DNA of 64,000 bases from Eulemur rufifrons (Eukaryota; Chordata; Mammalia; Primates; Lemuridae): the NCBI RefSeq assembly GCF_041146395.1, contig NC_090989.1, forward strand, positions 253,508,843 to 253,572,842, in the 5' to 3' direction. Below, one piece after another: positions 47,986 to 61,782 of the stretch. Numbering within the stretch: position 1 is the stretch's first letter; every line of letters begins with the position of its first letter. The position numbers were made by a program, and so were the translations under genes. The notes under the pieces were generated by a model. It was given only the letters and a program-made list of their open reading frames with translations, made no database searches and had not been told where the DNA came from.

Positions 47986-48639
47986 TCCCTGCCCTAGAGA
48001 ACTCATAAGGAGGATTAACACCCCTGCCCACAGGAAATTGCCAAGGGAGGGGTTGTAAGTGTTGTTCTGAAACTAGGGAGGGTTAAAGAGCTGCCACCTG
48101 GCTTGGCTTTGCTAAGAGGAAGCCCACCTCACCCAAAACCTCACAGAAAGGATTCACAGGGCTGGAGCCAGGGGTATCCCAGCCTGTCTTTCTGGAGACT
48201 TGCTTAAGTTCTACTAGGAACTTGATTGTGACCTTGAGCAAGTCCATTCCATTATGGGCCTTAATAGAATGAGGGAGTGGAATAAGACTACTCTTTGCTT
48301 GTTTTTAAGTAATCAAACCCTTTAAAAAAAAAAAATCTTATGGGAAAGCCCAGTACCCGTATATAAGAGAGATAACAGCTGTACTGTCTTCCCTTAGCCA
48401 CCTGGCAGCTCTGATGTCCTTCTGTATGTCCTTGGGCTCTGGGGAGCCTGGGCTGCAGACTTCCAGCTGGGACAATGTATGGGGCCTCCATGAGACCACA
48501 AGAACAGTGAATCTTACAGCAGCAGAACAGGGCCAAGCCAAAGTCCCTTGGGATCTACAAGAAAGTTCCTTCCTTGGCATTTGGGAGAAGAGCAGGTCAT
48601 AATAAAATGTTCAGCTCCTTTGGAAAAGTTTAGTCCAGC

Positions 48640-48950
48640 CTCAAACTATTACCTTTTAAAAGGACATTTATCAGAGTGTTTCCTCATTATAAAAGTAATA
48701 TGTGCTCATTGTGGCCTATTTGGGCAGCATGGAAAGTTATAAAGACATCTAAAACCACATTTTGGTATATATTCATTATGCCAACATCCCTGTGCATATT
48801 TAGAAATATCCATTTTTCTCTTAACAAAATCAGGATTAAAGCATGTACACAGTTTTGCATCCTGCTCTTTTCATGCAACATTCTATGAGCAGCTTTTTCA
48901 CATTCCAGACCATTGTATCTGAAAGCTCGTTTCGAGGCTGCCCTGGGTCT
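48640..48950 (+). repeat. Old AT-rich interspersed repeat, unclassified
   Basis: 'ttataaaagtaatatgtgct' and 'ttttgcatcctgctcttttc' are repeat-like wording seen in old mammalian transposons. The family is not certain. Confidence 0.5.
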
Positions 48951-49611
48951 CCATTTTGTACAAAAGAAGGATAGAAGTAGCCGGTGCCTCCCCTTAAATT
49001 CACTGGACAGTAGCTTCTGCCTCTCTGATCTTACAGCTCAGTGCTGGGCACAAAGGGCACTCCGTGTCCTTCGCTGGTAGCCTGGAATGAATTTTTCTGT
49101 TCACCCTACAGTCTAACCACAGAGGCCCTCTGGTGCTCTGGCTACTTGAGCTCAGCAAAGGACATTTTGTGCTTACGTGTTACCTCACATACATTCAGGG
49201 TATTTGTTTGTTTGTTTCCTGCAATATTCAAAACACTTACTTTCACTAAGCAAACTCGAAACGTACTGGACAAAGACCTGGGAATGAGATAGTCCTTTTG
49301 ACCACCTGGAATTAAGCTGGCATCTGATCTAATTTTTGTATTTTTGTATATGTCCCTTCTCTGTGTGTAATTATGTACAGAGATATATTGCTAGATATGT
49401 GAATATATAAATATATCAGATATAAATGTATTTTATTTCTATATAAATATATGGCAAAATATATCACTGTAGTTCAGCTTAAAGTCCTAAATTTTCAAAG
49501 CAGTGCCTGTCTATTAAATTTGTACATAAGCAAAGAAAATTATATTTTCCTCATTTAAAAAAAAGCATTTATAAATATCACTGGTAAAGCATTATTAATT
49601 GTCATAAATCA

Positions 49612-49873
49612 TTGAGAGGCAGCCGCAGCATAGTGATTAAGTATACAGTCTCCGGAACCAGACTACTAGAATTTGAATCCCATCCTTGCAATTTGCCAAC
49701 TACATGACCTTGGGTAAATTACTCAACCTCCCTATCCCTCAGTTTCTTTATCTGCAAAATGGGACTAAGAATCAGTCCTATCTGATAGGGTTATTACCAG
49801 GATTAAATTAATTAAATGCTTAGAATAGTGGATACTTTATAGTAGGTGATCAATAAATGTTAGATGTTATTTT
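49612..49873 (+). mobile_element. MIR, full length
   Basis: It runs from 'cagcatagtgattaagtata' through 'tgaccttgggtaaattactc' to 'gtaggtgatcaataaatgtt', the best preserved MIR in the window. Confidence 0.95.
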
Positions 49874-49955
49874 CAGTGGTGTCTTCATAAAGATTAATGA
49901 CCAGCTTCAACCCTAAAAAGTTCATAAGTTTCACATTTGCCTTAGAAAGCACATG

Positions 49956-50504
<549 letters not shown>

Positions 50505-50919
50505 TCATGCCCTATTTAAGGCTGCAGTGTGGCTATCCTTTTGGGGGGATCCAAGAATTATAGGGAACCATCCAAAGCCATCTCCAGGGGTGAAAGATTT
50601 TGCCCATCTGCTTGCAGCAACTGCCAAGTCAAAACAAAGAGCATCATCTCCCACTGAGAAGAAATAGTAGTGGTGAAAACAAGGCTGTAATGGAATCATA
50701 ACAATGCTAAAAAAAAACTAAAAATCAAAAATGTAAGCTATCGTCAAGACTTACCATAATAAGAGCACACTCAGGACTTTTTCTAAGGCAGAGATAGTTG
50801 GGGTGAATTGGCAGTCAATCCTAAAATGCATGTCCTTTACTTGGCTGAGTAAGAACACAACCATGGATGCTGTATTGTATGAACATCCTAGATCGTTCAA
50901 CAGAAGAGAGAGCTCAGCA

Positions 50920-51005
50920 ATCAAACTGTTCCTATGGATAAGGAAACTAAAGCCCAGAGTGCTCAAGTGACTAGCCCAGGGTCACACAGCAAGTCAGCCA
51001 GACTC
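50920..51005 (-). mobile_element. MIR fragment, antisense
   Basis: 'ggataaggaaactaaagccc' and 'gactagcccagggtcacaca'. Confidence 0.75.
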
Positions 51006-51214
51006 CCAGCTCCCATGGCTGAGCACTTTTCTTTGAGCCACCTTCAAAGGAAGCAGTCCCTCTGCTAAATACTTCCTATATGAGGCATAAAGCCTATTTG
51101 GATTCAAAATCCATTTAGAATTTGAGGCTTAAAATTCTGAAGGATTATATGTATTACAGACATTTAAGAATCCCATGTAAACATCACACCCCCTCCTTTG
51201 AAAGGCTAGGTCTT

Positions 51215-51280
51215 TTCGGAGGTCAGAGGGGAAAAAAGGAAGCTCCGCCAAGGGATCGCAAGGAAAAAAACAAAAAGAAA
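51215..51280 (+). mobile_element. 66-bp retroposed insert of unknown source
   Basis: It is flanked by the identical 15-mer gaaaggctaggtctt at 51200-51214 and 51281-51295, and ends in an A-rich tail (from about 51260). These are marks of target-primed retroposition. The body (starting ttcggaggtcagagg) is not recognised. Confidence 0.65.
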
Positions 51281-51527
51281 GAAAGGCTAGGTCTTCTCAC
51301 CACCATCCCCCCACCATCCCTCACAAAATTACATTGAAAGAGAAAATCATGGCGCCTTGAAAAAGGAAATGGGGAGATAAGGCTGAAGAAACACCCGCAT
51401 CTACGGCACTGATCAAACTACCATCGGTGCAGTAAGAAGCTTGTCCGTCACCTGTGCTGAGAACCGAGAAACCAGGGGCCCAGCTGAGCCAAGCTGGGAG
51501 GGGACCCACAGGCGGCACCCAAGCCTG

Positions 51528-51550
51528 CGACTATCGACTATCGACTATCG
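51528..51550. repeat. 7-bp tandem repeat (CGACTAT)3.3
   Basis: Three exact cgactat units plus cg. Confidence 0.95.
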
Positions 51551-53367
51551 TGGAGGAGAAAGGAGGAATGGGTAAACAATCTCCAAAGGTTTACCACCAA
51601 AATTAGGATGAAGACCAGAATTAACAAATCAACTTCCCCAGGCCACATCTAGCCACAAACAAGTTTTGTTTGGACTGTACAGTATATTTATTTTTATTTG
51701 AATTAGTTACTAATATTTATAAGTTGGGAGATTTTTCATAAATACCTGGTTTCTAGTTTTTCTTAAAAAATCAGAATCACATGACAACAACCAGTTGGTG
51801 CTAATCGTAGCTGCCCCCCACTAAACTGGGAATGCCACTCGTAGTCCCCATCACTTGGTCCCTGAGATTTAGAGCCACAGGACTGGAACAGAAGAAGGAA
51901 GACTCCATTCCACCCACTGCTTGGGTCAGCTCTGGGCCGGCCACCTCCAACTGACACTCAGACTGGATTCCAAGAATCCCTCATGTAGGTCATGCAACAT
52001 CCCAGTACGTATCTGTCCTTAAGAAGTCAAACGAACAAGGTGGTTTTTTTCTCAGGAAATCTCTCCCAAGCCTGGCAGAACTAGTTCAGTGTTGTTGAAT
52101 CCCTTGTCAGTCATGGTCTCCTAAGTGGGTCCCCCTGAAGACAGCAGAAAAGCACACACTTCTAGGGGTGGACATGGAGAGGACCTCGTGACCACCAGAA
52201 TAGCTACAAGTCTAGCCACCACTCCCTCCCTAGCTGTTTGAAACAGGGGAAGAGTGAGAAGTTGCCTCCAAGGGAGGCCGGGGCTGGGAGAGAGCTGTGG
52301 ACCCTCTTACACAGTGACATTTGCAAGGCAACTACGTAGAAGCTGCATCCATCTGAACGCAGTGGCAGCTCTGCCTTCACATGGAAAATAAAACTGGATG
52401 CTGGGATGGCTCAGGCTTTCTGGGGGTGAGGGGTGGAGAATGCAGTGGCAGGAGATCGTCCCACGCTTAGTGAGCTGTCACTGAAGAGTGCAGTGAGGAG
52501 TCGGGGAGTGCTCCCAAAGAGGAGCCCCCAGAAAGGAGCACTGGAAAGGGCTAAGGGTGAGAGGGAGTGGGCAGACAGGCAGCAAAGCACGCAGCCCTCG
52601 AGGCCCTAAAACGGAGAAAGACTCCTAACTCCCCTTTGCCTCTCTTCTCGCAGATCCTCAGTGCTGTCACTTGCGGAGTCCTACAAGACAGTGGTGGAAA
52701 GAGACTAGCCCTCCTCTCACCATCTGGAGACCCAGGCTCTCCTCCCATTTCTATCTCAAAGTCACTTTCCACTGCGCTCCCCATCTAGGCATCAGTGTCT
52801 GTCCCTGCCACAGGGCAGAGTCAGGCCTTGAGGACCGTCGGAGACCACAGATGTGAAAGCACCTTAGGGGCACGGCCAGCCGGGCCACAGCTTTGGACCA
52901 GGACACTCAAGAGGCCCTGAGGCTAGCCTGGCTGCGGCAGCCGGCACTCAGAACCTGCGCGTGGCCCCACTGCAGGCAGGGAGCATCGGCAGATCATGAT
53001 CTCCCTGGGCCGCTCATCCCACACCCCTGCAAGGCCTTTGCCACATCTGTAACCACTGCTCTACTTGCCTCTAAGGTTTCTTTCACATAACTTACTTTTT
53101 GACTTAAATTTTTTTTATAAGGCAATTATAGTTCCCTACTATAAGGGTTGGGGAGTCTCAAGTGGATTTCACAAAGTTCACAAACTCACTGGTTTGGTGT
53201 GTTATTTATGTTTTTCTAAAATACATTCAGATAAATTCATCACAAAATAATTTTCATCCTTAGATTATGAAGGACATAAACCTATGCTCAGGAAATGGGT
53301 TATGTTTGTCCCATAAGGCATTTTTCTATTGAAATTAGTTGCTTCCATTTAAAAATATAGAGATTTC

Positions 53368-53808
<441 letters not shown>

Positions 53809-55533
53809 AGAAACACCCATACATACATACACAAAAGTCCTGGTTTCTGGCTTCTCTTGAAGAATGGAAAAAAGCTGGCACCTGTCTTATACCTGGCCTG
53901 CTTCCTTCCTTACCATACCTGCCTGGCCCCAGGTAAGGCATTAGAGTTTGTGAGCCCCAAGGACAACCTGACGTTATCTTTCAACCCACCAATTCTATGT
54001 GTTCCCTACACTGGGAAACCTGTGGGCCCTCAAAGCCTGACCAGGGGTTTGGCTGCGGTTCCCCTGCAGAGCAGGCCAACTGCCTGTCATGTTGCTTTGT
54101 GTCATGGAAATCCTACCCCCAGCCAGAAGAGAGGACTCACAAGACACGCTGGGGCCCCTCATACTTCAGAAAAAGAACAGGAGTTACTCCCCCGCAAACC
54201 CACCACAACCACTGCTAACCCCTCAGCAACCTTGTCCAGGCAGCCCAGCCTCCCAAGTACATGACAGAATCCCACCCTGGACAAGGAGCCCCTCTGGAAG
54301 AGAGGCTGAGAACTGTGCGCCTGATTCCCCTCAATTCTCTCTGCACCTTGCATGATGCCAGGGCCTCCGTGAAGGTTTGCAGTTTATGAAACAGCCAGAC
54401 TCAAAAGGTCAACATGATGCACACGGTGATTCTGTGCATTTGAGCCGTCATAGAAGGAACAACTGCCAGGACCAGAGGGGAGCTCAGAGACATTCTAGTC
54501 TGACCACCTCTTTCTGCCAGGGGTAAGTGTCCCCTGTGCCCACACAGGCTCTGCACTGATGACAGTAGGGTGTAACCTTGGAAAAATGGGAACTGTTCAA
54601 GTTTTCAGTCTGCCGGCTTCTCCTTTCTCTGCAGAGTTTAAAGAACAATCATTTCTGTTCATGTCACAACTGCATCCTTGACTCTGAGTTTAAATGGAGT
54701 TGAGAATGCACCATCTACAATGGAAAACTTTCCTCCAGACATTTATTTTTAAAGCTCAGAGAGCACCCTTTGATGTATCTTGGCTCAGACTGGAGAGGAG
54801 AGGGAGCCGCTGTGGCCCCCAGGAAGATCCTATGCCTGGCACCCAGGGTGTTTCTCTGGTTCTTTCTCTCCATGTGTGAGATTCAGTGGAGTTGAGGAGA
54901 GGGCAATCCCCTAACTCTAGAGCATCTTGGCATCCTGGACAACACCCTTGGGGACTTAAGACCTGCATCAGAACCACAGGGCCCCAGGCTCTTACAGAGA
55001 GGAAGAGCCTTGTCAAGGTCCCAATTGTGGCAGAACTGTAACACAGAGCCAAGTCTCCCAACTCCAAGGCAGAGCTCTGTTCCCCTCACTCACTGGCTCA
55101 ACCTCTGCCCAAACTAGAGCAGGATTTTGTTCCTAGGAAGCCCTGAGATGAGCCAGCGCTAAGACCTTGAACCAGGCTTGCAGGGACAGTGACATTTATG
55201 AAGGCCTAGTCAGGACGATTCACTGCAAAGTGCTCCACACATATAGAAGGGCAGTGAAAGGAGGGATAGAAATCACTCTGGGCTCAGAAGAGTCTCAAGC
55301 AGCCTGGGTGTTGGCATGGCCCCCTCTCCCTGGGCCTAGGACTTCTATTCACTTTGGAGAGAAGAGGAAGGTAACAGAAACCCAACAGGCCTTGTGAGCA
55401 TCCCCTCCCATCCAATAAGCCCTAAAGGGTCTTGGTGAAAGGAGAGAGCAGATTTCAGGGGAGGCACACGCAGAACCTCCAGGAGCCCCATTGCCCCCCA
55501 GGTCCCTAGCCACCCACAGGCATGAGCTGCTCA

Positions 55534-55755
<222 letters not shown>

Positions 55756-55814
55756 TTAGCCATGGAGAACTAGCAAAATGAATGTTGGCAACAAAATAAT
55801 GGGCTATTCTTTCT

Positions 55815-56450
<636 letters not shown>

Positions 56451-56599
56451 AGGAGGCTATGCATTAACAAAATTCTTTCACATTCATCTACCATTTCACA
56501 GTCCACAGAAAATTTTCAAGTCAGTTTTCCCATTTGATCTTCAACAGTTCTAAAGTACATAAATTGTTTTGAATGAAGGAATGAACAAATAAATGAATA

Positions 56600-56705
56600 G
56601 GTCCCCATCTACAGGTCTAAAACTGAGATTCATAGAGCTTGGACGGCTTCCCTAGGGTCACACGAGACCAAGTGGCCAAGCCAGGACTGTGGCCCAGCCT
56701 CTTGA
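56600..56705 (-). mobile_element. MIR fragment, antisense
   Basis: 'aactgagattcatagagctt' then 'cttccctagggtcacacgag'. Confidence 0.55.
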
Positions 56706-56749
56706 ACTAAAATTTTCCCAGCAAGGTGGCTTGTACTTTAATTCGCCAG

Positions 56750-57755
56750 ATTTCCCATCCCGTAGCAGAAACCCCAGCATTCTGTGAAACTGCCGCCTAA
56801 AATGCAACTTATCTTTGCCTAAGAGAAAAATAATAACCCTGTTGTAAAATCAAAAAGAGTGTTGGATTCCAGAATTAACTGGAAATGTGTGTTGTAAGTC
56901 AAAACCCGAGCAATCAGAAAAACCAACCGCAAGTCGCGGCAGCTCTTCCAGGGACCTCCCCTGAGGTAAATGGCTGTTTCTAAGGACATTTCCATGCTAT
57001 CAGCTCTTCCTCGTTAACGAAAATAGGATGTCAGGGTTTTACAGTAAAACCGAGACCAGGGAGAAGAGTGCCATGAAAGATCATTTCAGGGGAAAAAAAT
57101 GACTTGATTCCTTTTCTGAATCTGAGCCGTCACTGGATGTCTCTCTCAATATTTACAGAGGAATTCTTGATTTCCTCTTCCAAAGGAGATTATGTTGCAG
57201 TTGAATTTTTTTTAACCAAAAAGACATTTTAGAAATGACTGGTAATTTTTAAACCTACCAAGAGTGTATAATAGGTAAGAGAATGAGGTAATTCCGAGAC
57301 AGGTGGGAAATGTTAGCCAGGAACAATGATTGGTCACATTTACAGAGATGCTGAAATCCTCAGTCTACATAAGTCTTGCTAGGGCCAAGTTAGTGAAGAT
57401 TCTAGAAAAGATTAAATAATTTGGGAGCAGTGATGTGGAAGTGAAAATTCTATTTTTCATTGAGTGAGTCACTTACAAATTTTGACCATAAGGCAAAACT
57501 CAACCTATCCTCCCTCTTTCTAAAAAATTGCTTTCAGCAATTTTTGTGTAATTGCTGAAAAATTTATTGCTCACAAACAGCTCTTTTAAAATATCCAAGA
57601 AAATACTTTGTTGCCAGAAGCCTAGAAAAGTACTTAAACCAGGGCACACCGCAATCTCTGCAGCCTCCAATTATCCAATCAATTTTACAATAGAAAGTTG
57701 ATTTTTACTATAACACAACTCGTTATTAGGCACAGCACTCTAAAGTATATAGAGC
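56750..57755. promoter_or_regulatory. Repeat-free block with RUNX, ETS-IRF and AP-1 motifs, intron 2
   Basis: About 1 kb lacks recognisable transposons. It holds AACCGCA (56925-56931), GGAAGTGAAA (57437-57446) and TGAGTCA (57465-57471). A B-cell or activated-lymphocyte enhancer is possible but inferred from motifs alone. Confidence 0.35.
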
Positions 57756-57772
57756 GCTTCCTCGAGTTATCT

Positions 57773-58124
<352 letters not shown>

Positions 58125-58200
58125 TTATCTTGATCCTCCCAATAATCCTGTGAGGCCACAGAGCTTTATAGAAGGGAAAAAAAAATGATCAGAAGACTAA

Positions 58201-58345
58201 GTGTAGTCCCAGCTAGCTGGGAGGCTGAGGCAGGAGGATTGCTGGAGCCCAGGAATTTGAGGTTGCTGTGAGCTAGGCTGACGCCACGGCACTCTAGCCC
58301 AGGCAAGAGAGTGAGACTTTGTCTCAAAAAAAAAAAAAAAAGAAG
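58201..58345 (+). mobile_element. Alu right arm only
   Basis: It starts at 'tgtagtcccagctagctggg' and ends in a poly-A/(GAA)n tail. The left monomer is absent, so it is 5' truncated. Confidence 0.9.
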
Positions 58346-58999
58346 AAGAAGAAGAACTCCCTTCTGTAAGTTAGAGAGGCAGCCCTAGCTTTCCAATCTG
58401 ACTCTGAGCAAACTGCTACTTTGGTTATAAAACTTAAAATAGTGATACTAATGATCCCTTGCAATTGCAGAGAGCTTTACTGTTCACCAGGCATTTTCAT
58501 ATGCATTTTTTCATTCAGTCAGCCACTCAATCAAGTCACCAAGTGTCTGTTAGGGCAGACACAATCTCAGGGAAAGGGTTACAGCCACATAGACAACCCT
58601 GTGCTGGATGCCCAGAACACGCTAGTTGAATGCAGCTCTGAAAGGGCAGGAGGATGAAGCCCCCGCCTCCAGCCTTCACTTACATGGTTGGTGGGTGACA
58701 GCACCCAGGCCTCCCAGCCCATCCCACCTGAGCAGTGCCAGCGAGCGAGGCTATGGTCTTGGCGTGAGAGGTCTCTGTCTTCCTTTTGACTGACACATGG
58801 GCCAGGCACTTTGAAGGCTATCCTGACACTCCTGAAACCCCAACTCGAAACTGTGTCAAGTGAGGATTCAGATTTAATAACTATCCTTTCATCTCAGCAG
58901 AACAGCCGTGCAGCCCTTTGGCTTACAGACAAAAGACGAACAGCAACCACCAACACATGGCATCCTTGGTGCAAAGACCATTTTTGTTCAGCAGTCAAG

Positions 59000-59205
59000 A
59001 AGCACAGGTGCTAGTCAGTGGCTCTGACACTAACTTGCGATGTTATCTTGGCCAACTCTGTTGGCCTCTCTAGGCCTCAGTTATCCCACTTATATAATAG
59101 AGGGAGGATGTTTGCCCTGCTTGCCTTGCAGGGCTGTTGTGAAGACAGAAATATAGAAAGTTAAGAAAAAGCTTGGCAGAACATAAAATAAAGAGCACAT
59201 GCTGA
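59000..59205 (+). mobile_element. MIR
   Basis: 'gtcagtggctctgacactaa' and 'ctctctaggcctcagttatc'. Confidence 0.75.
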
Positions 59206-60114
59206 GGATTAAAACCCCGAGTGTTTATTATTACTGCATAACATACCACCCAATTCCAAATGACCTGAACCTCCCAACCAGGCTCCAGTGACAAAAGACA
59301 ACAGCCGAGCTCTGGGTGGATTTAACTCGGCCTCACATGCCACCAAGCTGCACCTCTCAAGCCCCTCCGAAGCCGTGAGCTCCGTGGACTGAATGCCCAC
59401 ACTCCTGGCAGACCGCCCACCTTCCCGAGATGACAGTGGTCCCTGCCTGCCCCAGGGACTTTGCCTGCCTTGCCACACAGCCTCTGAAAACCACAGCCAC
59501 CACACACCACATGCTCTCTGCAATCTGTCACCTCCTGTGCACCCATCAAATTCTTCGGTGACCAGAAAAAAAAAAAAAAATCTGCGGATCAAACAGCCCC
59601 AGTTCAGAAATTCCCAGTCACACTGTTTTAGGGCTGAACTTGTTTCTTAAAAGGCAGTTCTAATTAGAGTGACATTTTGTCCACTGTGATTCTTAGTTAT
59701 GAAAATAATGAGCTATGAAATTCCAATTTATTGTTGACAACTTAAACGGCCAGGCACCGGAGCGGCGCGTAACTTCCGAGTGCCACTCTACCTAGTGACA
59801 AATCTATTCTGGGCCGTGGGAGGCTGCCAGCTGGGTTTGGAAGGGTCCCTGTTCCCCTCTGTCTCCATGGGAGATTTGGAGGTCTCCAGAGCACCAGAAC
59901 ACCCAGCATTTGGATGTCCCCTAGGAAAAAGGCTCAGTATCCTGCCCTGCGAAGATTTCAAATAGCGAGCAAAATGTCGGCTCAGCAAAGATGTCTCAGC
60001 AAAAACAAAGAAAGGGCCTCCTTTCTCTCTCCCTCTCCCTCGGTACAATAAAGAGGCTCCACAAAAAGATATTTAAGAGCCATTCAGCTCTAGAAGTCTG
60101 ATGCTGAGATACTC

Positions 60115-60292
60115 TAAAATATTTTTCTCTTCTCTCTTTCTCCCTCCTTCCATCTTGTTTGTCTTCATTTTTCTATCGCTATTTCTCTTATAAAAATCAT
60201 TTTCTTTTCTCTTTTGTTTCTTCTCTTTCTCTTTTCTCCATCTTCTCTGTTTTACTTTTATTCTTCTACTCTCTCTCTCATTCTCTTTCTAA
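60115..60292. repeat. Polypyrimidine tract
   Basis: About 180 bp of almost pure C/T on the plus strand, which is polypurine in the PAX5 transcript. Low complexity. Confidence 0.9.
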
Positions 60293-61616
60293 AACAACCA
60301 TCCAACAAGAACACCATGTTGATGTCCTGTGTTCCTCCCTTCCCTCTGTCTGGGGCTCCTTTGCTTGCCGACTGCTAAGCAGGAGTGGAGACTGCAGCCG
60401 CACAGCTAAAGGGACCTGCACCCGGCCACAGAATGCGGAATAAACACAGGGATCGAGGTCCCTAAAGGACCTGCCAGACCCCTGGCCCTGAAACTTCTTC
60501 CCTTGGCCTCGAGTAAGGTTATTAGAAACTGTTGCTCCCTCCATCTGGAGAATTTCTTGAATTCCAGCAGATGAAAGGAAAAGTGCAAGCAGAAAGTCAC
60601 AGTGTCACTGATATACTTGAAAATATTTATTTTCTATTCAGGCATCTGTTCTCAAACCATAATGCAAGCTACAGGACACAGGTTGTTTTCTGACCTAGGG
60701 AAAGAGATAGAAAGAAAGCACGGAGCAGCTAAACCAGAGAAATGCTCCTGCCTCCCAGGGCAGACCTATGACAACATCACATGCCCGGAAACAAACCCGT
60801 GGCTTTGTGTTGGGGGTGTGGTGAGATGAGGATGGTCTAGGGGCCCTTAGGGCTCCCTAGGTTTGTTTCCTCATCTTAAAACATGCTTCACTGGATCATG
60901 CTGAGGTTACTGAGAAAATAAATGAGAGTGCTAAAAGCCCTCTGGGAGAATCGTCATTGTTAGTATTTTGCTTGCAGCAAATCGCCGGGTCAAGTGGCAA
61001 CTTTCAAATGTCAGATTTGAGAGTTAGTGTTTGGTTTGGTTTTTTTTTTTTTTTTCTCCTCTCTAATTTAATATATACTTAGGATGCCTGTCACCATGAA
61101 GGAAACAAAACATAGAGAAGGAAAATACTGCAGCCCAACATAACAAGGTTGCTAACAGCCAGCCCAAAACTAAAGATGACAGCTGACTTTTAAAAGTGGA
61201 ATGTGGTTTTTGAAAACACTGAAATGAAACATTGAACTCTGGTTGTGTGATATTATAATTTAAAGATTTTCCACCCAGTCCTGCTCGGGGCTCTCACTGA
61301 CCTAAGATATGTAGGGGAAATTCCCAAGTGCCTCTTACTCTTGAGTTCTTTAGAACAATTCACCAGGCTTTCAGAAAACATGCCGTCCCTTCTGACTAGG
61401 TCACCCTATTCCACATGTCACTTGATACAGGGGTTTCCCAGGGATACTTTGAATTGGATGGCCTCAAAAGGGCTTTGCAAACTCTAAAGTGCTGTGCGTG
61501 CAGAGCAAAATGCCGCCATGATTCTCACTATGACACTGGCACATTTGACAGCTGCTGGGTCATGTTTTAGGTCTTTATTTGAAAGATCAAGGGAAGCCTG
61601 GAGATCCTGCCTTTAC

Positions 61617-61782
61617 CTGCCAAGAATTTTGCTGACACAACCATGGCTGACCCGAAGCTGCCTGGAGATGTCGCAGGGCCTGACACCTTGATGAGCAAGT
61701 TCCACTATCCTTTGGCGGACTACATCCGGGAGTGGCCGTCCATTCACAAAAACCCCCCCAAGCTGATTCACTCCTCCATGTC
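61617..61782 (-). CDS. PAX5: PAX5 exon 2: N-terminal paired subdomain
   Basis: This 166-bp exon encodes the start of the paired domain, from [19 protein letters not shown] through [20 protein letters not shown]. It carries the beta-hairpin and the first helix-turn-helix (PAI subdomain), which make most of the base contacts. On the minus strand the acceptor is a pyrimidine-rich tract ending in tttcag at 61783-61784, and the donor is gtaaag from 61616 downward. The exon opens with the last two bases of a split Gly codon and closes with two bases of a split Arg codon that exon 3 completes. By human PAX5 numbering this is about residues 16-71 and includes Val26, a residue mutated in B-cell leukaemia. 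There is no initiator Met here; the start codon is in exon 1. No disruption is seen. Confidence 0.98.
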
